From Deltaproteobacteria bacterium (GTDB lineage Bacteria > Myxococcota_A > UBA9160 > SMWR01): a DNA stretch of 9,571 bases. This document shows positions 1 through 6,859 of this stretch, in pieces (positions within the stretch are counted from its first letter, which is position 1; the number at the start of each line of letters is the position of its first letter). A program made the position numbers and the translations under genes. Location: NCBI GenBank assembly GCA_019313605.1, contig JAFDAW010000098.1:1-9571 (forward strand), given 5' to 3'. Below the pieces are notes generated by a model. That model had not been told where the DNA came from, did no database searches, and saw nothing but the letters and a program-made list of their open reading frames with translations.

Positions 1-85
1 AGGGCCCGGCCTGCGCGGTGTTCACCAGGCCGATCGTCAGAGCGAGAATGAGTAGGAGACGAATGGGGGACTTCCTGCCAGCCAT
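1..85 (-). CDS. N-terminus of a secreted protein (signal peptide only, cut by window edge)
   Basis: An ATG at 85-83 on the minus strand opens a frame of 28 codons that runs off the left edge. The peptide is a textbook Sec signal: a short basic start (MAGRKSPIR), a hydrophobic core (LLLILALTIGLV) and an Ala-X-Ala site (AQA) followed by Gly at about residue 27. The start is supported by a GGAGG Shine-Dalgarno four bases upstream and by a promoter and leader hairpin further upstream. The mature protein is outside the window, so its function cannot be assigned. It lies downstream of the efflux/glycosyltransferase operon on the same strand but has its own promoter, so it is probably a separate unit. 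Confidence 0.75.
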   Translation of the reverse strand, partial: MAGRKSPIRLLLILALTIGLVNTAQAGP

Positions 86-89
86 GATT

Positions 90-94
90 CCTCC
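90..94 (-). promoter_or_regulatory. Shine-Dalgarno GGAGG for the secreted-protein gene
   Basis: Read on the minus strand, the sequence is GGAGG-AATC-ATG. The core has the full anti-SD match and a four-base spacer (five if GGAG is taken as the core). This fixes the ATG at 85-83 as the start of the partial secreted protein, whose frame is otherwise too short to be convincing. Confidence 0.75.
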
Positions 95-108
95 GCGATG
101 AATCTCTT

Positions 109-136
109 GGGCTCCAGAACCCGTGGTTCGGAGCCC
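109..136 (-). other. Strong 5'-leader hairpin before the secreted-protein gene
   Basis: The arms GGGCTCC (109-115) and GGAGCCC (130-136) are perfect complements. Directly inside them GAACC (117-121) pairs with GGTTC (125-129), leaving one bulged A (116) and a three-base loop CGT. This gives about 12 base pairs, mostly G-C. It lies between the predicted transcription start near 159 and the Shine-Dalgarno at 94-90. No T-run follows on either strand, so it is not a standard intrinsic terminator. An mRNA-stabilising or regulatory leader stem is more likely; a Rho-type or terminator role for the upstream operon is possible. Confidence 0.6.
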
Positions 137-165
137 GCTCCGACCGGCTGCCTCGGGTTTTGCCG

Positions 166-194
166 ATCATATCGCAGAACGCGTCGCGGGTGAA
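166..194 (-). promoter_or_regulatory. Sigma70-like promoter for the secreted-protein gene
   Basis: On the minus strand a -35 box TTCACC (194-189, 4 of 6 to consensus) is followed by a 17-base spacer and a -10 box TATGAT (171-166, 5 of 6). The spacing is ideal. The start of transcription would fall near 159, giving a leader of about 75 bases that contains the hairpin and the Shine-Dalgarno. Just upstream, at 211-217 and 220-226, CACAAA occurs twice at a nine-base period, where an activator site could lie. Confidence 0.5.
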
Positions 195-340
195 AGCCTC
201 CGGTTCTGCGCACAAAATGCACAAATTGGTGAAAACCCTCGCTGCGAGAGCAACGTTATTGGGCGTGCTTCTTGGGCGGAGTGCAGTCGTCGATATCGAA
301 CGTCAAGAGATCAGCTCCTACGTCCCATTCAGTCTGCCGG

Positions 341-2002
341 TTAGTGTGCTCCGGGCGGGGCTACCAGTGGCTCGATGCCCAGGTCGCGCAGGTGTTGTTC
401 GGCGCGGGCGGCGTGGAGGTGGAACTCTTGTCGCCGGGCCAGGTCGAGTACGCGCAGCCAGGTGTGCACGGCGTCTCGGTGGCTATCGCCACGCCCCTCG
501 AAGGCGAGCGCGAGATGGCTCCAGGTGGATACGGCGCCGGGATCGCGATTCAGCGAGCGACCGAAGTATTCGATCGCTTCATCCCACTGCTCCAACTGTA
601 CGAAGCGATCCCCGAGCCGGTAGTAGGCCATCGCGAGGTTTTCGCGGCTGAGAGGCAGGTGTACCAGCCAAGCCGCAAACCCCAGGGCGGCGACTCCAAT
701 CGCGAGACTACGAAATCGGCGACCTCGCAGCCGTTCCCAAAGCCAGCACGCTGCGGCGGAAGCGAAGAGATAGAGCGCGGGAATTGCCGACATCCGATCG
801 CGCGCGAGCACGCTGAAGATCAGGCTCGCGATCAGGTGAAACTCGATGATTGCGTACACGAGATAGAGTCGGCGCCACTCGAACGCGAGAAGGCCCATGC
901 CGAGCAGCGCGAGGGGGCCGGCCACAGCAAAGCTGATCAGCGGAAGTCGCCGCACCCAGGAGAACGCACGTTCGGCAACCGGAGAGCGCTCATTCCATTG
1001 TTCGGCCGCATTCCAGAACAAACCGAATTTGCGGGCTTCGTACCGCAGCCACTGGCCGGGGCGGGTCGAGATGTACTCGAAGGTTTCTCGCGCCCAGAAT
1101 CTCGAAATTTCCGACGGCCCCAGCGTTCGACCACTGACCTGCTCGGCAACATCTGCAAAAAGCTGCCATCGCTCGACCGGAGCGTCAGCGACGACGCGCG
1201 GGTAGCGGCGCGGCATACCGTAGGTGCCCTTGGCGTGCGGATGGTTGCCCGCGTACAGAGAAATCCCACCGCCCGTGTTGACCAATACGAATTCATCCGC
1301 CACCGCATAATTGCGCACCGACACCAGAAAGATGACGACCACCATCCCAGCGAGTACCAGCGCGGCCCAGCTCGCTCGCCTCGAAGCGCTCACATTTTCC
1401 GAGAAGACCGGCCAAACCAACAAGTACGGAATGAAGAGCAGCAGGATTTGCCACGCGAGCGCGCAGAAACCCAACACGACGCCGACACCAATCCATCGCA
1501 CCGCAGAAGGAGACTCGTGGGCGCGCTGCGCGACGAGCAGCAATAATAGAACGAGCGGGACCACCAGGTTCGCGGTTGCGAGCATTCCGCTGAAAAAGAT
1601 CGATGTCGAATCTACGGCGACCAGCGCGCTCGCAATCAGCGCCACACGCCGGTCGAAGAACCGCCGGCCTACCGCTGCGACCAGCACGCAGCTGAGCGCA
1701 CCGAGCAGCGAGTTTGCAATCATCGCGGTCTCGATTGCAGATCCGAAGAGCGCGTAGGTCAGACCGAGGAAGTACGCGTAGAAGGGTGCGAGGAGGAAGA
1801 CGCCCTCCCCCATCCAGTCGCCGCGCGCGATCTCGATCGCCCATTGGTGATACAGGCGCGCGTCAGCGGTAGGAAGCTCGAGGAACGGATCGTGGAGCGC
1901 AGTCTCTCGGAGATGCGAGAGGCGCAGCGTGAGAGCGAGCGCGAAGATCAGCCCCGCAGCAATCTTCTCTCCGCGTGACCAGGCTAGCGGCACCGACGAC
2001 AC
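341..2002 (-). CDS. Family-39-like (PMT_2/ArnT-type) membrane glycosyltransferase with C-terminal TPR
   Basis: This is a GT-C fold membrane protein of 553 residues, expected to move a sugar from a polyprenyl-phosphate donor on the periplasmic side. The acceptor is unknown. Visible marks are a first membrane helix (about 12-28), the acidic loop ADARLYHQWA (46-55) with the likely catalytic Asp47, about ten further hydrophobic segments to residue 450, the VRNY...NTGGG..LYAGN stretch (229-253), and RDRMSAIPAL (401-410), like the R-x-R-x-P segment of this family. Residues 455-522 hold about two TPR-like helical pairs (GDRFVQLEQWDEAIEYFGRSL and the next). The start is taken as GTG 2002-2000, abutting the permease stop. 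GTG 1993-1991 is an alternative, with AGGTG six bases upstream. It ends in TAA. It is third in the efflux operon and probably translationally coupled. The class is sure; the substrate is not. Confidence 0.85.
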   Translation of the reverse strand: MSSVPLAWSRGEKIAAGLIFALALTLRLSHLRETALHDPFLELPTADARLYHQWAIEIARGDWMGEGVFLLAPFYAYFLGLTYALFGSAIETAMIANSLLGALSCVLVAAVGRRFFDRRVALIASALVAVDSTSIFFSGMLATANLVVPLVLLLLLVAQRAHESPSAVRWIGVGVVLGFCALAWQILLLFIPYLLVWPVFSENVSASRRASWAALVLAGMVVVIFLVSVRNYAVADEFVLVNTGGGISLYAGNHPHAKGTYGMPRRYPRVVADAPVERWQLFADVAEQVSGRTLGPSEISRFWARETFEYISTRPGQWLRYEARKFGLFWNAAEQWNERSPVAERAFSWVRRLPLISFAVAGPLALLGMGLLAFEWRRLYLVYAIIEFHLIASLIFSVLARDRMSAIPALYLFASAAACWLWERLRGRRFRSLAIGVAALGFAAWLVHLPLSRENLAMAYYRLGDRFVQLEQWDEAIEYFGRSLNRDPGAVSTWSHLALAFEGRGDSHRDAVHTWLRVLDLARRQEFHLHAARAEQHLRDLGIEPLVAPPGAH

Positions 2003-5000
2003 CTAACTGAGTGAACGGCCCGAGGCCCCAACCGGTAGCCCGCCCACGCCACCCGCGTCCGAGCGTTGGGCGCGCCGAGCAGAGCGAGCGGCGAACTGGA
2101 TCTCGAGGTGTGCGAAACCGAGGTAGACGCTGGGGATGACGAAGATCGTGAGCAGCGTCGAGAATGCCATGCCCCCGACCACCGCAACACCCAGCGGCGC
2201 GCGCGCCTCACCGCCCGCGCCCATCCCGATTGCGATCGGCAGAATGCCCGCAATCGTCGAGAGCGCCGTCATCAGTACGGGGCGGAAGCGCGTGCGCGCA
2301 GCTTGCGCAACCGCCTCGAACGGTTCGGCGCCTCGCTCGCGCAGCTGGTTCGCAAACTCCACGATCAGGATCGAATTCTTGGTGACCAGGCCCACTAACA
2401 TGACGAGTCCGATTTGGCTGAAGAGATTGAGCGTGTATTGCGGTAGCTGAGTCCCAAACCACTTATTGATGAATGTTGTCGACTCAAGCGCCAACAGTGC
2501 ACCCGTGAACGACAGTGCGACCGCGACGAGAATCGTCGCGGGATCGACGAAACTCTCGAACTGGGCGGCGAGCACGAGGTAGACCATCACGACGGCGAGC
2601 AGATACGCAAACGCCAGCGCGTTTGCCGACTGGTAGAAGCGTTCGGACAAACCGGAGAATAAAACCCGGTAGCCCGAGTCCACAGGGATCACCTCTTCCC
2701 CAATCGCTTTCAACTGATCGAGCGTTTCTCCGAGCGGAACACCCTCGAGGAGATTGCCCGATATCCCGGCCGCGCGCTGTCGATCGTAGTGGGGAAGACC
2801 CGACGAGGTCACCGTTTCTTCGATGGTGACGACGGAAGCGAGCGGCACCATGATCCCCGACTCCGACCTCACATAGAGACCGTAGAGATCAGTGGGATTT
2901 GCACGGTCAGCGCGATCGATCTGCGCAATCACCTCGTAGGTTTCACCGTGCATCTTGAAGGTCGAGAGTTCGGCACCTCCCAGCAGCACCTGCAGGGTCG
3001 ACGCCACATCGCGAACCGATACACCCAGATCACTCGCCTGTTCGCGATCGACGTGAACGATCAGCTGCGGCTTGTTGAGCTTGAGATCGCTCTGCAAGTT
3101 GACGAGTCCGGGAATCTCTCGAGCCCGCCGGACGATTTCATCCGCATAAGCGGCCACCTTCGAAATCTTAGGTCCCGTAACGACGATGGAAACCGGCGAC
3201 GAATTCCAATCGATACTGAGTGTCGGCTCGTTCATCGGAAAGACTTCGATTCCGGGGTTTTGCGAAAATTGAAAATAGAGGGAGTCGACGATCTCCATCT
3301 GGCTTCGCTCGCGTTCATTTTGCGGGACGAGAGAGGAGAAGACAATCGCCCGATTGACGACCGCCGGGCCCGCCCAGGCGGGCGCGACGAGAGCCACAGA
3401 TGAGCTGATTTCGGGAATTTCGAGTAACTGCCGCTCGACCTCCATGTGATAGCGATTCGTGTACTCCATCGTGCTGCCCTGGGGCGCATTCGAGAAGACC
3501 ATGATGCTGCCGCGATCCGAAAGCGGCACGAACTCCCGATCGATCTTGGCGAACAGCAACCATCCGAGCGCAACCCATGCGACGCTGATCGCAGCGACGA
3601 TCCACGGCACCTTCAACGAAACCCCCAACCCCCGCGCGTAGGCATTCCGCATCCGATCGACGGCCTGCCCGAGGCGAAGCGAAAACCCCGCATCGCGCGA
3701 TTCGGTGCGCAGTACACGCGCGCAGAGCGTTGGCGCCAGTGTGAGTGCGACGAATCCCGAAATCGCCACCGCGGTAGCCACGGTGACGCCAAACTCTCGG
3801 AACAATCGCCCCGTCGTACCCGTCATGAACGCGAGCGGCATGAAGACGGCGATCACCGAAACGCTCGCGGCCACCACGGCGAAAGAAATCTCGGCCATGC
3901 CGCGTCGGGTCGCCTCGAGCCGCGGCGTTCCCTCCTCGATCCAGCGGCTCACGTTTTCGAGTACCACGATCGCGTCGTCGACCACGAGTCCGATCGCGAG
4001 CGTGAGCCCCATCAGCGTGAGGATATTGATCGAATAACCCATGAAGTGGAGTAGCGCGAAGGTTCCCACGACCGAAACCGGAATCGAGAGGGCAGGAATG
4101 AGCGTTGCCCGCAGCGAGCGCAGAAAAATGAAGATCACGATCAGCACCAGAGCGATCGCATAGAAGATGGTCACCGTGACATCGTGGATCGAGTTTTCGA
4201 TGAAGATGCTCTGATCCCAGACCGGCTTGAAGCTCACGCCCTCGGGCAGGTCTTGTTTGATGAGCTTGACCTCGGCCTTGACCGCGCGGGCAACGTCGAG
4301 CGCGTTGGCCTTCGATTGCTTGACGACTCCCATCGCGAGGCCGACCTCACCGTTGACCCGCACGAGCGACCGCTCGTTCTCGGCACCCACGACCGCTTTT
4401 CCGATGTCGCGAATCCGTACGGGTTTGCCGTCGAAATTTGCGATGATGAGATTGTTGTAATCTTCGGCAGAGCGCAGCTCGCCCGGAGTTCGCACACTGA
4501 ACTCCTGATCGACGCTCTCCACCCGGCCCGAAGGAATATCGACATTGCCCTGCCGCAACGCCTCGGTGACGTCCGCAACGACGAGTCCGCGCGCAGTGAG
4601 CCGGTGGTGGTCGATCCAGAGTCGGATCGCCAGACGGCGCTCCCCTTCGACATTCAGCGTCGCAACGCCCGGCAGCTTCGTCAGGCGATCTTCGATTTGC
4701 GTCTCGACCAAAGTCGTCAACTCGATCTGATTGAGCCCGCCGCCGCTCAGGTCCATCCAGATCAGTCCGCCGCCGCTCGAGTTCGACTTCGAAACGATCG
4801 GTGCCTTCACCTCGTCTGGCAGACCGCTCCTGGCAAGAGCGACCCGATCGCGAACGTCGGACGCAGCCACATTGAGATCGCGAGAGAGTTCGAACTCCAG
4901 ATTGATGATCGAGGTTTCTTCGCGACTCACCGAGGTGATGTGGCGAATCCCCTCGATGCTGACGAGTTCGTCTTCGATCACCTGGGTGATCGAGGTTTCC

Positions 5001-5176
5001 ATCACCTCGGGTGCAGCTCCGGGCAGGATGGTAATCACGGAGACGACAGGGTTGTCGACGTCTGGAAGCTCGCGGTAGGGAAGGCGCCCGAGCGAAATGA
5101 TCCCGAATACGAGGATCACGAGCGACATCACGATCGAAAGCACCGGGCGATCGATACAGATCTGGGACAAGCGCAT
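2003..5176 (-). CDS. RND efflux permease, HAE1 (AcrB/MexB-like) family
   Basis: This inner-membrane proton-driven pump subunit has 1057 residues, the normal length. It has the family layout: an N-terminal helix (about 13-30), a first periplasmic porter half (about 35-330), a helix bundle (335-545), a second porter half (about 550-845) and a final bundle (850-1025). The proton-relay residues are present: Asp400-Asp401 in GLVVDDAIVVLENV (TM4), Lys933 in GLVTKNSILIVEFA (TM10) and Arg965 in RTRFRPVLMT, as in AcrB. The opening RPVLSIVMSLVILVFGII and LPGAAPEVMETSIT are typical of the family. The C-terminal tail is cytoplasmic and low in complexity. The ATG overlaps the stop of the membrane-fusion gene (TGATG). 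It ends in TAG at 2005-2003, and the next gene begins at the next codon in the same frame. The substrate (drug, lipid, metal or other) cannot be read from sequence, although the DD/K pattern argues against a heavy-metal (CusA) type. Confidence 0.95.
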   Translation of the reverse strand: MRLSQICIDRPVLSIVMSLVILVFGIISLGRLPYRELPDVDNPVVSVITILPGAAPEVMETSITQVIEDELVSIEGIRHITSVSREETSIINLEFELSRDLNVAASDVRDRVALARSGLPDEVKAPIVSKSNSSGGGLIWMDLSGGGLNQIELTTLVETQIEDRLTKLPGVATLNVEGERRLAIRLWIDHHRLTARGLVVADVTEALRQGNVDIPSGRVESVDQEFSVRTPGELRSAEDYNNLIIANFDGKPVRIRDIGKAVVGAENERSLVRVNGEVGLAMGVVKQSKANALDVARAVKAEVKLIKQDLPEGVSFKPVWDQSIFIENSIHDVTVTIFYAIALVLIVIFIFLRSLRATLIPALSIPVSVVGTFALLHFMGYSINILTLMGLTLAIGLVVDDAIVVLENVSRWIEEGTPRLEATRRGMAEISFAVVAASVSVIAVFMPLAFMTGTTGRLFREFGVTVATAVAISGFVALTLAPTLCARVLRTESRDAGFSLRLGQAVDRMRNAYARGLGVSLKVPWIVAAISVAWVALGWLLFAKIDREFVPLSDRGSIMVFSNAPQGSTMEYTNRYHMEVERQLLEIPEISSSVALVAPAWAGPAVVNRAIVFSSLVPQNERERSQMEIVDSLYFQFSQNPGIEVFPMNEPTLSIDWNSSPVSIVVTGPKISKVAAYADEIVRRAREIPGLVNLQSDLKLNKPQLIVHVDREQASDLGVSVRDVASTLQVLLGGAELSTFKMHGETYEVIAQIDRADRANPTDLYGLYVRSESGIMVPLASVVTIEETVTSSGLPHYDRQRAAGISGNLLEGVPLGETLDQLKAIGEEVIPVDSGYRVLFSGLSERFYQSANALAFAYLLAVVMVYLVLAAQFESFVDPATILVAVALSFTGALLALESTTFINKWFGTQLPQYTLNLFSQIGLVMLVGLVTKNSILIVEFANQLRERGAEPFEAVAQAARTRFRPVLMTALSTIAGILPIAIGMGAGGEARAPLGVAVVGGMAFSTLLTIFVIPSVYLGFAHLEIQFAARSARRAQRSDAGGVGGLPVGASGRSLS

Positions 5177-6249
5177 CAGGGCGTTCCGGAGACAGCGGGA
5201 ACAGCATCAGGCGATTGAACGCTGCCGCCCTCATAAACCTTGTGGGTTCCGCTGGTTACGATCGTATCGCCGGTGGTGAGTCCGGAGACGATTACGACCT
5301 GACCGTCGCGGCGCGTACCCAGTTCGACCGCGGCGCGTTCGGCGACGCTTTCGGGATTGACCTTCCAGACGTAGGAGCCGGTCGCATCGTTCGCGATTGC
5401 CGCCTCCGGAATGACCACGGCCTGCTCGGTACGCTCGACTTCCAATTCGACGCGCGAAAACATTCCGGGCCGCAGTCGACCCTCTTCATTAGGCACCCAG
5501 GCCTTCAGCGCGAGGCGACGACTGTCCTGGTCGAGGGCGGGCGAGATGAAATAAACCACGCCCGTAAAGCCTTCATCGGAATATGCGGCCACCCGGGCGG
5601 TCACTTCGAGGCCGGGCTCGGCCAACGCGATCGCATTTTCGGGCAGCGAAAACTGCAGCTGTAGTCGATCGACGGCGTCGATCTGGACGAGATCAGCGCC
5701 CACGTCGACCCAATCTCCGGGTGAAACCGATCGCGCGCCCAGTGCACCGTCGAACGGAGCGAGAACGCGCGTCCGCTTGAGGTTCACGCGCGCGAGGTCG
5801 ACCACCGCCTCCGCAGCAGCCACGCCGGCGCGGGCCTGGGTGAGCTCGGAGGCCGCTGAAACCCTGACTTTCGAGAGCTTCTCCGTGCGCGCGAAAACGT
5901 CGGCAGCGAGCACGCGAAGCGCTTCGGCTTCGCGCAGAGCCGCGCGCTGCTCTTCCGAACGGAGAACGAAGAGCACATCGCCCCCGGAAACCCGCTGGCC
6001 TTCCTGAAACTCGATCGACTCGACGATGCCCGCTACCTCGGGCCGAATGACCACAGACTCGGCGGCCGCAAGTTGGCCGACAACATGGACGCGCTCCGAG
6101 AAGAGGCGAGACTCGACGCGAGCGATCTCGACGACGCTCGGCGGCATCCCCTCCATGGCTTCCAGCGCGTCCGAGTTGCAGCCCGCCGCCGCCAATGCGA
6201 ACAGCGCGAAAAACGAACAAAACTGCGGTTTGACGGGGAATCGGGCCAT
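5176..6249 (-). CDS. RND membrane-fusion (periplasmic adaptor) lipoprotein, AcrA/MexA-like
   Basis: This is the adaptor that links the RND permease to an outer-membrane channel. The 357 residues begin with a lipoprotein signal (hydrophobic 9-22, then AAGC with Cys24 as the lipidated residue). Next come the two halves of a lipoyl/barrel-sandwich domain: about 60-97 (RPEVAGIVESIEFQEGQRV) and 161-192 (LAPFDGALGARSVSPGDWV). They are separated by an Ala/Glu/Arg-rich helical hairpin (about 98-160). A beta-barrel (195-270) and a membrane-proximal domain (272-340, VVIPEAAI) follow. The hairpin is short but usual for the HlyD_D23 group. The ATG at 6249 has no Shine-Dalgarno. A TACGAT box ends six bases before it, suggesting a leaderless message. 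The stop TGA overlaps the permease ATG. No TolC-type gene is nearby, so the channel is probably encoded elsewhere. Confidence 0.93.
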   Translation of the reverse strand: MARFPVKPQFCSFFALFALAAAGCNSDALEAMEGMPPSVVEIARVESRLFSERVHVVGQLAAAESVVIRPEVAGIVESIEFQEGQRVSGGDVLFVLRSEEQRAALREAEALRVLAADVFARTEKLSKVRVSAASELTQARAGVAAAEAVVDLARVNLKRTRVLAPFDGALGARSVSPGDWVDVGADLVQIDAVDRLQLQFSLPENAIALAEPGLEVTARVAAYSDEGFTGVVYFISPALDQDSRRLALKAWVPNEEGRLRPGMFSRVELEVERTEQAVVIPEAAIANDATGSYVWKVNPESVAERAAVELGTRRDGQVVIVSGLTTGDTIVTSGTHKVYEGGSVQSPDAVPAVSGTP

Positions 6250-6255
6250 CCCGCA

Positions 6256-6261
6256 ATCGTA
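6256..6261 (-). promoter_or_regulatory. Possible -10 box (TACGAT) of a leaderless promoter for the efflux operon
   Basis: On the minus strand TACGAT (4 of 6 to TATAAT, fits TANNNT) is followed by exactly six bases and then the ATG of the membrane-fusion gene. Transcription would begin at or next to the start codon. No recognisable -35 box was found 16-18 bases upstream, and no Shine-Dalgarno is present. The same geometry precedes the sulfatase-like gene at 8043-8055. Confidence 0.35.
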
Positions 6262-6324
6262 TCACGGCCGGCATCGGGCGGGTATCGCGCCCGAGAATCG
6301 CAACGGGGCCCGAAATGCCCTCGT

Positions 6325-6330
6325 TATACT
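6325..6330 (+). promoter_or_regulatory. Candidate -10 box (TATACT) upstream of the DUF420 gene
   Basis: TATACT (5 of 6 to consensus) ends 28 bases before the ATG at 6359, in the 109-base divergent gap between the efflux operon and this gene. The opposite strand reads TATAAC (6328-6323), so it could serve either direction. No good -35 box was seen at 16-18 bases on either strand, which keeps confidence low. Confidence 0.35.
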
Positions 6331-6358
6331 GCCAGCGGTCATTTCGAATGGACAACCG

Positions 6359-6835
6359 ATGAATCCAAGCTTGATCTTCTGGACCGCCGCCATCGTCATT
6401 CTGCTCGCCGTCACCGCTCTGGTCGCGGTGGGGATTCGAAGCATTCGACGCGGCAATCTATCCGCGCATCGCCGCTGCATGAAGACCGCGGCGACACTCG
6501 TCACCTGCTTCCTGGGCGCCTATCCACTGAAGCTGCTCTGGTTCGGCCGCGAGCGACTCTCCGAATGGAGCGGACAAGCCGTTCTGACCCTGCGGATTCA
6601 CGAGGTCTGTGTGTTCGCGATGATCGTCGGCGGACTGACCGCGCTGATCCTCAGCCGCAAGATGCACCCCAACCGCAATCGGCTGACCCACCTTCCCGAC
6701 GCGCCACTCGCTTCGAATCGCGCGCTCACAAGACACCGGATCGCGGGCTGGACGGCCGCGATCGGCGCTGGGCTTGCGTTTCTCACAGCGGCTATCGTGC
6801 TACTGGATATGTACGAGCGCGCGGCCGGTTCATGA
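6359..6835 (+). CDS. DUF420 family four-helix membrane protein (YozB/CtaM-like)
   Basis: The 158-residue polytopic membrane protein has four hydrophobic segments: about 6-24, 42-61, 82-98 and 129-149. The family pattern of histidines at membrane boundaries is present: His37 in SAHRRCMKTA, His81 in RIHEV and His126 in RHRIAGW. DUF420 proteins include Staphylococcus CtaM, needed for cytochrome aa3 oxidase maturation. Whether that role applies here is unknown, since no oxidase genes are in view. The frame is open well upstream of 6359, but family similarity begins at this ATG, so the longer reading is treated as chance. The Shine-Dalgarno is weak (GGA seven bases before the ATG). It ends in TGA, and the dehydrogenase starts 24 bases later, so the two are probably cotranscribed. 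Confidence 0.8.
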   Translation: MNPSLIFWTAAIVILLAVTALVAVGIRSIRRGNLSAHRRCMKTAATLVTCFLGAYPLKLLWFGRERLSEWSGQAVLTLRIHEVCVFAMIVGGLTALILSRKMHPNRNRLTHLPDAPLASNRALTRHRIAGWTAAIGAGLAFLTAAIVLLDMYERAAGS

Positions 6836-6846
6836 TCGGCGCGCTC

Positions 6847-6851
6847 GGAGG
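6847..6851 (+). promoter_or_regulatory. Shine-Dalgarno GGAGG that fixes the TTG start of the dehydrogenase
   Basis: GGAGG sits eight bases before TTG at 6860. The in-frame stop at 6833-6835 leaves no ATG or GTG upstream of the FAD-binding motif, so this site supports TTG initiation. Confidence 0.75.
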
Positions 6852-6859
6852 CTGACGAA

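Noticed and set aside
236..250. Possible terminator for the efflux operon (CTCG-CAG-CGAG then GGTTTT on the minus strand)
   Set aside because: The stem is only four pairs and the T-run is short and not adjacent, so it is too weak to annotate.
290..299. Perfect palindrome TCGATATCGA
   Set aside because: Ten bases of self-complementary sequence without flanking symmetry or a second copy; GATC/CGAT-rich words are common across this window.
272..1546. Plus-strand open frame of 424 codons opposite the glycosyltransferase gene
   Set aside because: Its translation is rich in Arg, Glu, Gln and His, with no recognisable domain or hydrophobic core. It mirrors the strong codon bias of the real gene on the other strand, which matches a known family throughout.
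4150..4160. GCGATCGC octamer (also near 5628), as in cyanobacterial HIP1
   Set aside because: Only about two copies were noticed in 9.6 kb, as expected for GC-rich DNA, so there is no sign of a dispersed repeat.
4184..5218. Plus-strand open frame of 344 codons opposite the RND permease
   Set aside because: Antisense shadow of a well-conserved transporter; Asp/Arg/His-rich translation with no family resemblance and no ribosome-binding site.
6026..6358. Upstream in-frame extension of the DUF420 gene
   Set aside because: The extra 111 residues lie antisense to the adaptor signal-peptide region, look random, and lie before the point where the family begins.
6348..6362. Four-codon ORF (ATG GAC AAC CGA TGA) overlapping the DUF420 start
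   Set aside because: The ATGA overlap could couple translation, but there is no Shine-Dalgarno before it and so short an ORF is expected by chance.
6073..6855. Plus-strand open frame of 260 codons overlapping the adaptor and DUF420 genes
   Set aside because: The translation is Arg-rich and low in complexity, while the DUF420 frame has clear membrane helices and conserved histidines.
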